Positions 21,775 through 34,566 of a stretch of DNA of 64,000 nt are shown here, piece after piece. This DNA comes from Lactarius indigo (lineage: Eukaryota > Basidiomycota > Agaricomycetes > Russulales > Russulaceae). Each line of letters starts with the position of its first letter. Within the stretch, counting starts at the first letter, position 1. The notes beneath the pieces were generated by a model, which ran no database searches, was not told the DNA's origin, and worked only from the letters and a program-made list of their open reading frames with translations. The DNA is taken from the NCBI GenBank assembly GCA_025766275.1, contig JAFKAC010000001.1:3720001-3784000 (forward strand), in the 5' to 3' direction. The position numbers and the translations under genes are program-made.

Positions 21775-24134
21775 ATGCGCGTCAGACAAACTCATCCGCC
21801 CACGTGCAGACTCTACTTTACCACCTTCCCTCATCCGCCACCGAAACAGGAGACCCTCAATGACCCCGGCTTTCAGACGGAACAAGTCAACGTCCGCGGA
21901 ATACGCACACCCCCTTCCGAATCCTCAGAACCGATCAAACACTACTACTTCACCATCGATGATCAGCTCATGTACATGTCCTTCTTTCAGGACTGGGGCC
22001 CTCTCAACGTCGCAATGGTATATAAAGCATGCATCTACATCCACTCATTACTTATTGTAAGTCATTCTCCATCCTACAATCCTACGATGCCTCGCCCCGT
22101 TCTCCGCGCCTGGTGCTCCGATGTTGTGTAACCCCGCAGGCTATCAGAGCTTGCCCTCTATCCGAATAACTACCACACCCTCTACCTGCTTGTGCAGACC
22201 GAGGTGCTTGGGCAAGTTGCGGTGAGACCCTAAGACCGCAGTTCCTCTGCTTGGATTGGATTACCCCTTCTGTTGCGCGCCGGACTACCGGTCGTCTTTC
22301 CAATGCTCGTCTATGGATGCTCATACTCCGTTCCAGGACGAAGACCTTGCTTCCCATCGTCTCATTCTTTACACATCCGATGACCCTCAAAGGAAGGCCA
22401 ATGCCGCACTCCTCATGGCCCTCTTCTCGGTATGACTCGATACCCCTCCCAGCTCCACGGCTGACCCTTCCTAGTTAATCGTTCAACAACGCGCCCCGTG
22501 GGAAGCTTTCCAGCCTATCGCTGAGCTCGAGTTCTTACCCTTCCGTGACGCCGGCCGCGGACGATCCGATTTCAACCTAAGCATTCAAGACTGTCTTTGG
22601 GGGATGTATAAGGCGATGCAAAACGGACTATGTGACCTCAACGAATTCGACGTGAACGAATACGAGTACTACGAGAAGGTGGAGAACGGTGACTGGAATT
22701 GGATCTCACCCCATTTTATTGCCCTCGCGTCGCCCATGGACCCTGCCTGGATCAAGAATCAGAAGGATGCGAAAGGACAAGCGGCGTCTGCGGGAACCTT
22801 GGCTTCACCCGCAAAAGGCGTCAAACAGCGTGAGCTCGCACTGCAACGCAAACTCCCGACACCGTTCCAAAATTGCCTCGAATATTTTGAACAGCATAAC
22901 GTCAAGATTGTCATCCGGCTGAATAACCCATTATACGACCGCCAGACCTTCCTTGATCGAGGAATTAACCATTTGGAGTTATATTTTGATGACGGGACCA
23001 ATCCGACTGACGAGATCGTACGACGGTTCATTGACGTCTCTGACGAGATCATTCAGGCCGGCGGAGTTGTGGCAGTACACGTGCGTCCGTCGTGCCTCTT
23101 ACATTACTATATACTAATTCGCCAGTGAATAGTGTAAAGCTGGTCTAGGGCGGACAGGCACTCTCATTGGCGCATATCTTGTCTGGAAATACGGATTTAC
23201 TGCGAGCGAGGCAATCGCCTTTATGCGCATTGTCCGTCCAGGATGCGTGGTTGGCCCACAACAGCAGTTCATGTACGTCAAGCAACTCGAGTGGGTGAAG
23301 TGGGCGGCAGCGGACGAAACGCGGCGAACACAAGCGGCGGCAGCACTAGCTGCTGCTACGATTGTCGCACCGGTCACACCACCCGCCGATACAGACATTG
23401 AGAACGTCCCCATGGATGCTGCCCCCATGGCTACTGCTGTGCCTCCTGTCACACCCAGCAAACATGTTGCCGCGGCGTCTGCCCGTGCTCGTGCAGCTGC
23501 GCCCCCAGGACAGCCCCGCAAGACTCCGAACGCGAAGCGAGTCGCCACCGATTCATCAGACGACGAGATGGAGGGCGAGAGCGAGGACGTCCTCCCTGCT
23601 CTAGGCGCAGCGCAACCTGTCGTGCGGCACAAACCTCGCACACTCCCCAAGACAGGCATTGCCAAAGTCACCGCCTCCGAACAGCGCCCGACGCGAATAA
23701 CACGCTCTGCCGCCGCTGCCGCTTGCAAGCCTGGAAGGGTCCTCAGCACAGCCGCGAACAAAGCAAACGTAGTCGCACCCCCAAACAAGATTCCGAGGCT
23801 TGCGAATGCGACGTCTGCGCGCGTTCCACAGAAAGTGACTACTCTGGTTGCTCCCCCTCCCGCACCACGCCGCACCGCCCGACCGGCTTCCCCTTCTCCG
23901 TCGAGACTCCCAACGCTTGTTCCAAAGCGCCCTGGACACGGGCACCACGCATCCGTCAGTAATCTCGGCGACATAGCGCTTAAAGCCCCTGCGACGCGGA
24001 CCAACGCCCATGAGTGGATGAAGAATGGTGCAAGTGCCGTGGTCAAACCCGGGAATAGCAAGGGCGAGCGACCTGGCTTACGAAACGTAAGGCGTCGACG
24101 CAGCAGCTTCAGCGCGGCAGATGTTGTTGCATAA
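21775..24134 (+). CDS. CDC14 dual-specificity protein phosphatase
   Basis: Spliced exons give the CDC14 order: an N-terminal A domain ([46 protein letters not shown]) and a catalytic B domain with [10 protein letters not shown] and the following [18 protein letters not shown]. The HC-x5-R loop has Cys at 23,133-23,135, and a 52-nt intron (23,081-23,132) falls exactly between His and Cys. The enzyme dephosphorylates CDK sites to drive mitotic exit and cytokinesis. The C-terminal 300 residues are Ala/Pro-rich and basic with many SP sites, expected to be disordered and regulatory. The start is uncertain: ATG 21,775 is the first in the conserved frame close to the domain, but an upstream ATG at 21,622 is also in frame. 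It converges on HEM12. Confidence 0.9.
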
Positions 24135-24462
24135 TCTTGGCTTGATAATTCACGGGATGAACTCGATTCTTTTGTCTTGGTCTCCAACGTCCCCTACATG
24201 GACTTCTATTGACCCCGTCACCACTTCACCACATTCTGCATCTCATCCGTGTTTTCATTTCATCAGGTTTACAGTATATATTTGTCTGTCACATTTAGCT
24301 CTCTGGTGGCCCTTTGATTGGACGAACACATACGTACTGGCGAGGCATCTGAGATCCCGCTGGCGTATGATACCTATATATCTAACACGCCGCATGACGC
24401 ATACCGATGTATAACTACCCATTTATCCTATACAACCATTTTCATTTCTCTCCATTTATGTT
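24135..24462. other. Convergent intergenic region CDC14/HEM12
   Basis: 328 bp of AT-rich DNA between two stop codons; it should contain both 3' UTRs. No gene is visible. Confidence 0.5.
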
Positions 24463-25770
24463 CTACGGCACCACTTCACGAGCCGAATACTTGTGCAAAC
24501 ACTCCAAGAACCATTTGAGATCCTCTGGGTCAACGCCAGGTGTAATGCCATGTCCGAGATTTGCGATCCACCCTTTTGGCGGACCGCCTCCTTCACGAAA
24601 CGCGGCGCACATGCGACGCACGCCGCGCTCGATAGCCTCGCGTCCCCCGTACAGCAATACAGGATCCAGATTCCCTTGCAGCGCCTTGTGCGAAGCGACC
24701 GCACGCAGGTCCGCCGGTGCGACGCACCAGTCGAGGCCGAGCACGTCGTAGCCCGCGGCGGCTGCTGCCGCAAGGGAGGCCGGTGCGTTGGCACCCTTGG
24801 CGAAAAGGATGAGAGGTACTGCTGGGAGATTGTGCTCTGCAAGGCGTGCGCGGACGGACCGGGCGATGTGCTGGAGTGGCGGAAGCGCGAACTCTGCAAA
24901 ATCATCCTGGGACAACTCTCCCGCCCACGAGTCGAAAACTTGGAGCAACTAAGAGTGTCACGAGATCTGTCAATCAGGTGTCATGTGTTGGGGAAGGGGG
25001 GCTCACCTGGGCGCCTGCATCGACCTGCCCGACGAGGAAGTCGACGCAGATGTCTGCGATACGCGCGAGGAGCTTCTTGCTCTCTTGCGGATGCTTGAAC
25101 AGCCACGTCTTGGCCTTCTGGAGAGTTTTTGACCCACCTCCCTCCACCATGTACGAGAACAGCGTCCACGGCGCGCCACAGAACCCGATGAGCGGGACCT
25201 CTCCGGCGAGCCCGTGTCGCGTTCGTGTGATGGCCGCAAAGACGTAGCCGAGTTCCTTGTGTACGTCGACGTGCTCGCGCAAGCGCGCGATGTCCGCGGG
25301 CGTGTCGAGCGGGGCAGGGAAGGACGGCGCGGGGTTCATGAGGACCTCCATGCCCATAGCCTGCGGGACTACGAGGATGTCGCTGAAGATGATGGAGGCG
25401 TCGAGCAGACCCAAATAGCGCCTGATCGGCTGGAGCGTGACCTCGCACGCAAGGGATGGCGTGCGACAGACCTCGAAAAACTCGTGCTCCGCGCGCACTG
25501 CGCGGAACTCTGTCGAGTAGGATATCAGCCAATGTATGAGCGAGAGCGATAATGTGTCACATGCCTGGGAGGTAGCGCCCCGCCTGGCGCATCACCCAAA
25601 CCGGCGCACGCTCGGTTTCTTCGCCTGGAGCGGATACGAGATCAGTGGAAAAGAACATAAAGGATTTAGAGAGACGCACCCCTTGCTGCGCGAAGAATGA
25701 GATCATTTTTTAAAGGTGGGAAGTTTTTGCTGAGGGGTACTTTCGGGTCCCAGTTTGGTGATTCTACCAT
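24463..25770 (-). CDS. Uroporphyrinogen decarboxylase
   Basis: Enzyme of haem synthesis that removes four carboxyls from uroporphyrinogen III to give coproporphyrinogen III in the cytosol. On the minus strand it starts at 25,770 ([20 protein letters not shown]). The next exons carry [13 protein letters not shown] (substrate-binding Arg residues), [13 protein letters not shown] (catalytic Asp), [20 protein letters not shown] (family signature) and, in the last exon, the [16 protein letters not shown] and [10 protein letters not shown] motifs with the conserved His. At least three short introns are visible (around 25,640-25,690, 25,514-25,565 and 24,949-25,005). All parts join in frame and the length fits the family (about 370 residues). 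Confidence 0.93.
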
Positions 25771-26267
25771 GGTGAACAGATAGCGTACTACTGTTGGAAG
25801 GTGGACTTAGGTTTGTCAGCTCTATGCTGTTGCTGTACAACGCTCAACACGACGAGGCAGAAGAAATAGAAAAAGATCACACCACTTACTGTTGTCACGA
25901 CGCGGTATACCCAGGGTATTAGATAGCACCGACTCGGATGTAGACCACCGGGCAATTTGCGAGGGAACCGGCGAGGTTCGCATCCGATATCATTTCTCAT
26001 GCCTGTTTCCACGATTGCACTTTCTTACGAAGTCTGTAAATTGACCCAATTGACTGAACCGAACTACTTGAAGATGATGTCGATAGAGTAGCGCGCGTCT
26101 CAGCCAGTGCCAGTGAAACAGCGACCCACACGCATGTGCTAGCTTACACTAGGAAACTGTCATATTTGATCTCGTCACACTGGCAGTACGCAAATCTTTC
26201 TCATAATATAGTAACCTCTACTCTCCTCAGAGGTTGTGGAAGTGCACATAGACACCTATGCGCCCCT
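25771..26267. other. Intergenic region HEM12-amidase
   Basis: About 500 bp without a recognisable gene. It holds the HEM12 promoter and the 3' end of the amidase transcript. A polypyrimidine/AT tract lies at 25,860-25,890. Confidence 0.4.
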
Positions 26268-28375
26268 TCAAAGCTTCGAGCGATCACGCCGTTCAAGTGC
26301 AGCTTCAACAATCTCCGTCATCGCAATGACAGCTTCATCTTCCTGAGTGGGTCCCACAAGTTGCAGCGAAATAGGTGCGCCTTTGAACGTCTCAGGCGAG
26401 TCATCTATCCGAATTCACTGATCAACGTTGAGAGACCACAAAGGAAATCGCTCGTACATAGCTCATGTATCTTTCGGTCCTCCTCGCTCAAGAAGTGGTG
26501 TTCTGGCTTGGGTTGATCAAGCACAGGATCCACCTTAGTAACTGGGAAAACGCAAGCTGGATAATCTAGCACATTCCAGATCATAGTGTACCCTACGGTC
26601 CTGTGAGAAAAGTTAGTAATGTCTTGTGCAGAGTGAGAGAAGCCAGCGCACATGTACTGTCCGTGGGGAGGCGGTGGGAACGGTGCAACGGGAGATATAA
26701 TAGCATCCACAGGGCGCCCTGTCGATGTTGACACACTCGTGTTCTGCCAGTGGTCAAGGTATTCCTTCCTAAGAACTGCTCGCTTTTTCTGAATCTTGAA
26801 AAGCTCGAAAGCGGATGTGCCTTTGCTCCCGATAAATGTAGTTCCTTCTGTTGTGTTGGTTTTCGCCATGCTTTTCAAAAGAGGCTCGCCAATTTGGGAC
26901 GTGGCAGCTAAGATATCCTCTTGCCCACCTGCAGTCCAAATACCCATCTACCTAGAAGGGTTAGCGTGCTGCGCAAGCGTGGATTTTAAGCTTACAGTCG
27001 CCTCATGGAGTTCGGCGTGCTTGTAAGGTTTCCAGTCAACGACTGTAAGAGGTTGAGCAGAAGGTTTGCGAGAGAAGTGACCCCTTATCTACCGTCATGG
27101 CCTGCAGCAATCAAAGCGTCCCTGGTCATTTCGAGAGCACGAATAACCGGGGGGTGAGGAATAACTGAGACCGTTATTCCAAAGGATACCAAAAGTGAGC
27201 TTCTGCCCATAGCCGTGCTTCGACGAGTCGATACCCATCTCCATCCCAATGCTTTCGCATGGAAAGGGGGTCCTTCAGCCAGGGCTTTTGGCCAATGACG
27301 GCTTGCATAAACAATTTTATGCCACCAAGATCAGTTGAGATTGGTCCGAGCACAGATGGGAGGGAATCCTGGCCTTCCAGCGAATTGACCGAACCTTCAT
27401 ATGGAATGCGGTGGTATGAGGGCCTCAAGCCAAATATCCCATTCATCGCAGCTGGGATGCGGATAGAACTAATGGAATGTATGAGCACCATCTCGCCAAT
27501 TGGCAAGTAAAGAAGTAAATTTCACCCGCCGATATCAGAGCCAACTCCTAGGATGCTTCCCCTCATCCGAAGTAGGGCACCTTCCCCCCCAGAGGATCCA
27601 CCACAGGTCAAGGTGCGATTAACAGGGTTAACAGTCCTTCCGAACACAAGGTTGTAACACTCTGGCCACTAAATAAGATACAGTCAACTTGAGTCAATAT
27701 TAATAACGCGAAGCCATACCATAAGTGTTTGTGGCACGTTGGTACGAACGTACAGAACGGCACCACATTCAATCAGGATCTCTGTTAGGGCAGCATCACG
27801 TTCTGCTACTCTCCCAATCCAGGAGACATATCCTAGAACATGTAAAAGTGTTACCAGGGATGTCGCCGAGTACATGGGTCACACACCCATAGTTGTCTCT
27901 AATCCCTTTATCGCTACTTGGTCCTTGAGCGAGATTGGAAGGCCATGAAGAGGACCGAACGACTTTCCCTGTCGATTTGAGTTGCTCATCGAGCCAGGCG
28001 GCCCTCTCGAGTGCACGGTCGATGAAGATCTCCGTGAGACAGTTTGTCTAGGTGGCGGACGTGAGTTGAACGTTCAGGGAAAAAATAAAATAAAAATGCA
28101 TGTACAACTTGGTGGGCGATGATCGCCCTCTTACAGAACGCGGTAGTGACCTCAACAGATGACCATGCTCCAGTCGCGATCTTGCTAAGTAGATCCGCAA
28201 CGCTGCTAACCTCCGTGATCTCCAGATCGCGTGCCGATAACAGACCACACTTGGCTGGAATGTCCGTCACATCTAATACATCATCCGAGGGAAGAGCAAT
28301 CAGCCACTCCTTTGGGATGGACGCGGCCTGACGGGCTTTCTTCTCTGCAGCGAGCTCCTGCCAAGTCGTGGGCAT
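26268..28375 (-). CDS. Amidase-signature family amidase (acetamidase/general amidase type)
   Basis: The start MPTTWQELAAEKKARQAASI at 28,375 matches fungal acetamidases. Exons join as follows: LHGLPISLKDQ (catalytic Lys), then GYVSWIGRVAERD, VRTNVPQTLM, CGGSSGGEGAL (cis-Ser loop) and DIGGSIRIPAAMNG (nucleophile Ser). The C-terminus reads KGAPISLQLVGPTQEDEAV and ends at 26,268. The Ser-cis-Ser-Lys triad is complete, so catalytic activity is expected: hydrolysis of small or aryl amides to acid plus ammonia. At least seven GT-AG introns of 50-60 nt are needed, e.g. one that removes the stop after IHEL near 26,405-26,459. The substrate cannot be predicted. Confidence 0.85.
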
Positions 28376-28707
28376 AGTGGGGGAATGTAAGTGTATGATA
28401 TTTAGGTGAATCCCACGGAGATGAAGCAAGTATTTATCAGCGTGGGCCCATCAGTGCTCGTACTTACCAACCATCAGATCCCACTTTAGAATCTGAACAG
28501 CAAGTTTGCGCAACGGCAGGTCATGAGATCCGAGTCACGAATTGTCATTACGAGAATGTGCTTATTTAGTGATCCCTGCCCACGAGTTCAACGCTCAACT
28601 GGCAGTTTATTCTGCGGTCCAAACGTTCAAAGTCTGACGAGGACGGCGAATTCACGACGTTACAGTTACCCGAGGCAAGCACAATACACTCTAGCCTCGT
28701 GTTTCTG

Positions 28708-30573
28708 TCATAAAAATGGGGCCTCCGCGAGTTTTTCATCAGTCGGGGATGGCTCTGGGAATACACTATCGGAGTCATTCCCCGAAGTGTCGACCTCAGA
28801 CGATACACCGGTATCTTCTAATGATGGCAGGTCGCCAACGAGTTCCTCAAATATGCTTTTATCCAATCTGAGAAGCCTGGCATACTCCTGCAAGGTTTGT
28901 TTCAACGGTTTGAATACCGAAGAGAATCCCGAAAACTTACATCGCGTACAGACGGCACTACATCGTATAACCCTGCACAAACAGCCCTCAGTGCACCCTT
29001 CAGTTTCCCAGGCTCTGCTGCCGTTCATCGGATCTGCGTTCGAGCCCATTGCGATAGCAAAAATAGTACGTACCTTCACCCTCTTTCTTTGCGTCCCAAA
29101 GTGCGACCCAACATTTCGCCACACCTTCGACAATTGTGCCCTTCCAATATTGTATGCGTGGAGCACACTCTTGTATCACTGTCTCCAGCGCACGGAAGGG
29201 AAGATAATTGCAGCGTAATGTGCGGCTTCTTATAAGGAACAGGAATGGAGTGGATGCACGAGTTGCGGGATTAGCGCCTGACACATAGTCAGCCTTCGAG
29301 AGTCCGAGGGTGCTCGCACTTACCTTGAGGTATCGTGTTGCACCTACTCCTAGCGTGCGCACGACAATCGGTAATACTGTCGACACTCGCTTCGACCGTG
29401 TCCCCGTCCTCTGAACTATACATCCATACGCTCCCAATCACGCCATCACCCAATAGCACAGACAACTGTGAAAAGCGCCGTTCTGAACCAGGTTCAGTCG
29501 TGCGTTCTATGAGATTCCACCGCTGCAGGAACCGCGGCCCGTAGTACTGCGGGCGTAAAAGGCGAGTGGAGGAAGGTTAGGGCACGGTTCAAGGACTATA
29601 TGCGGGTTTTATTAGAGTCGGTGCAAGGCCAGGGAAGTGGCCAAACCACACAGCGAGAATGAGTTCTGAGATGCCGGTACGTTTGAGAAGTGAGACTGGC
29701 ACGTGTTCGAGCATCGCGTTGACAACCTGGATACCCAGAAGCTTGTACCGTGCTTCAAAGTCGTCTAATAGTGTCATCATCGGGGGCACAACAAGGTACC
29801 ACAGGCGCTCGTATGCGTCGGCCTACCAAGACGAAGCTCAGCATGCACCAATATCAAGACATAGAAGCCTACATCAATTCGCCGAACACACCAGAGGATG
29901 ACAGTTACCGATCTCAGGGTGCGCCTTCCATATCTGACCTTCGTACGCATCCTGGGCAGCTGCATACCCTCCCGCCGTGCGTGGTAGCTTACGGCCAGTT
30001 TCGAAGTTTAGCATGGGATGGGGATTTGCTTTGAATACAAGCTTGATACGTTTCGTAAAGACTTCTTCCAGGACATGTAAGGAGGGCTCGCCCCACAGCC
30101 CTAAAATTTCTAGGGTTGCTTGAGTTACCTTCGATGCTGGCGTAGAGCTAGGTCGAGAGCTTGCCTGACGATAAGGCAGCCATCTCCTCGGAGGTCCATT
30201 CACCATCTCCTTGGAATCCCGCGCACGTATAGACAACGTCCGGGTCCAGAACATCGTCGCGTTTAATCCCGAGCATACTGCGAAGATCTTTCAGTGCGGA
30301 CCAAGGCAGTTGGCCTTCCATTCATCGAGTCGGGGATTAGCCATCCCTATCCTCCAGTGTATCATACCGGGCAACGAATTCTGCGGGTACACAAAGACTC
30401 TCTAGGTACCCAACTGAGCCCTGGGGCTCTCGAATTGTCGACGTGTTCGGACAAGATCGCCATTGGGTTCCTGAAGTGAAGAGACTCGGATGCCACCGTG
30501 CCGGGTCCCGTGATAAGACAAAATATTGTGATAAATATCTCCAAATACTCCGTCTTATTATTACTTTAACCAT
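28708..30573 (-). CDS. TTI2-like (TELO2-interacting protein 2), reading frame disrupted
   Basis: Pieces reading PPMMTLLDDFEARYKLLG...LLKRTGISEL, SLNRALTFLHSPFTPAVLRA, LLGDGVIGSVWMYSS, LPIVVRTLGVGATRYLK, LETVIQECAPRIQYWKGTI and KLKGALRAVCAGLYDVVP, in this order on the minus strand, fit Tti2. Tti2 belongs to the Tel2-Tti1-Tti2 chaperone for PIKK kinases (TOR, ATM/ATR). The C-terminal exons splice cleanly to the stop at 28,708. In the middle, however, the frame must slip by one base near 29,518, 29,374, 29,240 and 29,196, where no intron fits. A GC-AG intron (30,110-30,164) would join the N-terminal part. The start is unresolved. It is either a decayed copy or an intact gene with uncorrected single-base insertions. 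Confidence 0.65.
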
Positions 30574-30724
30574 CTAAAAGGAAAACAATACCGGACATGG
30601 ATACATAGGCAGTGCGCGTGTATGGATTGAGAATAGGATGTATAATAGTTTAGGGTCGAAGCGGAAGTTCTTAACGTACCATGAGCCCTTACAACTGGAA
30701 AAGATGAGCATGAGAATGACCACT

Positions 30725-33700
30725 TCAGCGTGAAAAGATATATATACCCTGAATAAGAAAGACAGCTAGTAACGCTCGAATGTTAGTGATGCGAAAAGGC
30801 GCAGAAAGAACAGGACATACGTCTTCGGGAGTAAGTCGACCCATTGCCTAGGGTTGCGTGGTTAATCAGTTGACTTTTCGACTTGACCATGAAAAAAACA
30901 CACCGAGTCGTCGGCAGAGAGGGTTGCGTCTACCATCGCCGACTTCTTCTCTTGTAGTTGTACAATGCGACTCTCTATGCTATCTTCAATGACAAGCTTG
31001 ATAGCCTGCACGGGTCTACGCTGGCCAAGCCGATGAATACGATCCATAGCCTCTATATGCGCGGTGTGAGAGTCAGTACAATAAGACATTCGAGTGTACT
31101 CACGAAATTCGACCTGGCAAGCCGGAATAACGTCAGGGATCGATCCGGTCAGCACTGAGGAAAGTCGCACCGCGGGATTCCACCAACTGTCCATGAGGTA
31201 CACGCGAGACGCCTCCGTCAGGTTGAGCGCCACACCACCGGCTTTCAAGCTGACTAGGAAAACAGTGACATGTACGTTGTTCACTGAAGGGAATCAGCTG
31301 ATACGGCGATCGTTCTGCGCGCGAAACTCACTGAAGTGCTGGATGGTAGCATCTCGGGCTTGAGGGCTCATGGTACCTTCAAGGCGGCAAATCTAAAGAT
31401 GGCATCGTCAGTCGATATCTAGCTATGGTAAGACCACCGGACTCACGGAGAAGCCAGCGCGCTGCAGCCGGAACGCGATCAGATCTAAAAAATTCACAAA
31501 CTGGCTGAAAACAATGCTCTTCGTGGTAGCGTCCTGATTGCGCAAATTGGACAGCTCCTCAACCAGTGCTTCTATCTTTGAGCTTGAGCGCCATGCGTCG
31601 ACGTCCAAACGGCCAAGAATGCCCTGGCGCGCAGTGGTTGGCATTTCCAGTTCCAGTGCCGGCGCCTCGAGGTCAATCGTGAGGGCGAGGTGACAAACGG
31701 GGCAGGCAGGCTACGCCCGATATCAGTGAGCGCCGCAGGGCGGAAAAATGGATGTCGAACGCACATGTGCCTCGATAGCTGAGTTCAGGTACTGCTTGAT
31801 GCATTCGCGGTCAAAAATGTGCCGGCATTTTGCTTGGATGGCGTCCTCTGCGACATCATTGCACAACCGACATACAGTCGCCTCCCCGTCTTCTTCGCCA
31901 AATACACCAGCGTTGTTCTTGCTGCGAATTACGAGATCGGGATGGCACGCCATTTGACGCATGCGCGTAATCAAACTGAACACATTGGAGTAGTCTATAA
32001 ATGTTCTAGCGTGAGCCAGCGCAGGTCTGTTTGGAGCACCGAACTCACTGTTGAGCAGCGTGCCAGCATCAAGGTACGTGCTGAACTGCCGCTTTGCGTC
32101 CGAAAACAGACTCAGGTACAAATCTTTCTCCTCCGGACTGAAATAGTCGCGCCGCACAATGACCGTGCGCGGGGGTAGGCCCAAGTCGTCCGCGCGCTGT
32201 ATCTTTGTGCGCCGCAACATGATCCGGTCGAGCAAAACACGCAGCTTCTTGAAAGCAATCGCGCCCGGACCCAACATCCCGTGTTTCTGAATAGGGGTGA
32301 GGATCTCGTTGTTCCAGAAACACGTGTGCATCATAGGACTGTGCCCGCAATCTCGATTGGGCTCAACACGGGTACGAAGATGTCCAAAATGAATGTGGAC
32401 ACACCGTCACATGTCCGCTTATCGCTGAACTTCCAATGCAGGGACTTGCATGCACATTTCTTACCTGAGCATCATTGGCTTCAAAAGAGGATGCAGGACG
32501 AACAAAAGGGAGCGCGACGTACAATAGTAGTGAGAGAAGGGATCACAGCCCAGAAACCTGATCAAACTGTACAACTCGCCGACTCTGTTTTGGAGTGGCG
32601 TCCCGGATAGGCACCATCGATACTTTGCGTTCAATTCAAAGGTTGCCTTCGCGGTATTTGTCGCACGTTCTTTTATGTTATGGGCTTCATCCAACTGGGG
32701 GTAAGCAGATACGTGAGAAGCATGACGGCAAGCCAATATTTTCACACACGATAACGCGCTCCCACTCGACGACGTGGAGTGGCGACTTCTCCTTGATAAT
32801 CGCACCCTTGCGTTTAAAGCCCGACTGCTGTTTGCGGAAGCAACTCTCGAGCACGGCGTACGTGGTGAGGACTACGTCGTATTTCTTCAGTTCCTCGGGA
32901 TCCGTCATCCGCGACGCGCCATGCCAGACAAGTACATCCATGCCGGTTGTGTGAGTACCGATCTCATTGCGCCATTGCATAATTGCAACTGTGGGACTAC
33001 GAACCAGGTCAAATTAAAGATGTCCAAGAGACAAGACTAAAATGAAACGCACGCCACAACCAGATTGGGCTTCGCGGAACCCGACACCATGAGAGCAATC
33101 ATCTGGATCGTCTTACCCATCCTATACCATTGTCAGGTTACGCCACGAGCCTCCCGATATGTTAACTTACCCCATCTCGTCCTATCACAGTCTGGGTAAG
33201 CAAACGAACCCTTTTAGAAGGTGCGATAGACTGACCGCCAGGAGACCACCGGCATACTGACCAAATTCTTGCTTACGCATCCAGAAGAGCGACTCTTGCT
33301 GAAACGGTAAGAGCGTTACTTTGAGTGCCGAAGGCTGCTCCGCTTTTTGGGGCTCCACAATTCCGAGCTGCTGCTTCCAGGTCACCCCATGCATCGCGAA
33401 GCTCAGGGTGATGCCTGTGTAGCTGGACCGTAGATCTTTCCGCCTGCACCAGGACCGAATCAGCACCCAGGAGAGCATATCAGATCATGGGAACGCTTTC
33501 TAGACTTACGTAGGTCAAACGTCTATTGAGCTGGTGTTCGAGCATCCTTATCTGTTGCTTCTCTAGGCGAGAGCGTTTGCGCGCCTCTCTCCGGACGGAG
33601 AAACAGTCAAGATCAGAACTGCCCTTATCATTTTCGGTCTTTTCCTTCCCCTTCTTCTTGACCTTGAGGTTTCCTGACCTTGGCCTTGGCTTCTTCGCGA

Positions 33701-34566
33701 TGGGTTCGTCCTCCGAATCGGTGGGTATGAGTAACTCGCCCTCTGGATCACTATCAAGGACTACATCCGAATCGATCTGGACACCTTGTTCCATGGCAAG
33801 GCGGCGCTCCGCGGCCGCAGCAGCACGTGTAGCACGCGTGGAAACGGTGCGACTAGCACGAGTTGTACTTGTTGATGCGTCTCCGTTGGTAGAGTAACGC
33901 ATAGAGGCTGCAATAGCAGCATTGAGCATGATTTCCTCTTCCTCTTCAGGATTATCCACAACTTTGACACGAGATGCTTTCTTGTAAGGTGATTTCCTAC
34001 CACCGCGAAGAGAGACACCTTCGTCACTATCGTCGCTGTCGTCATCGTCGGAATTGAGCTCGCTGCCCTCGAAATCCGAGCCATCACTATCCAGGATTGC
34101 AAGCTCATCGTATCCGAGACTGGCTTCAGAGTCTGGAATGATTTCATCATCCTCTTCGCCAGCTGGGATAGAGGGTCCTTTCCCCTTTCCATTATTCTTC
34201 GGAGTCAAATGATAACGATCAATCAAAGCCCGTCATAAGTTGGGCAAAACTCACGCTTACGTTCCCATGTCGAACTGGTATCTCAACGTAAATGCGTTTC
34301 GTGACTGCACGCCTTTTTGCCGAAGGTTGGGTGGAAAACGACAATGACTGATCAGCAGACCTTTTCTGGCGGGTTGATAAGGTTCTCTTGGATCGTTCGT
34401 TGACTTTCTTATGTAAATGGAATTCTTCATCTTCTACACCGCTTGTGGCAGGAGTATCAGTGATGGAGCTCGCGTTGCTATTGGGAAAGGGCACAGAGGA
34501 GGGTGTTGTCGAGGCTGTCGAGGCTTCATTTTGCTCTGTAGCAGCCTTTCCTCTGATCCCTGCCAT
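30725..34566 (-). CDS. RAD16-like SNF2 helicase with RING finger
   Basis: Nucleotide-excision-repair ATPase/E3-type protein. From 34,566 the N-terminus is Ser/Asp/Glu-rich and disordered with Lys clusters. The SNF2 core follows: [15 protein letters not shown] (Walker A, about 33,100-33,185), [19 protein letters not shown] (about 32,695) and [11 protein letters not shown]. An inserted RING finger ([18 protein letters not shown]...CPVC, about 31,700-31,880) lies between the helicase lobes, as in yeast Rad16. Lobe 2 has [26 protein letters not shown] and [13 protein letters not shown]. It ends ALSADDS...GRLTPED near 30,840, with a short last exon to about 30,725. Introns of 45-60 nt recur. Rad16 works with Rad7 in global-genome repair. 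Confidence 0.88.

Noticed and set aside
23114..24187. 357-residue minus-strand frame opposite CDC14
   Set aside because: Antisense of the GC-rich Ala/Pro tail of CDC14; long only because of codon bias.
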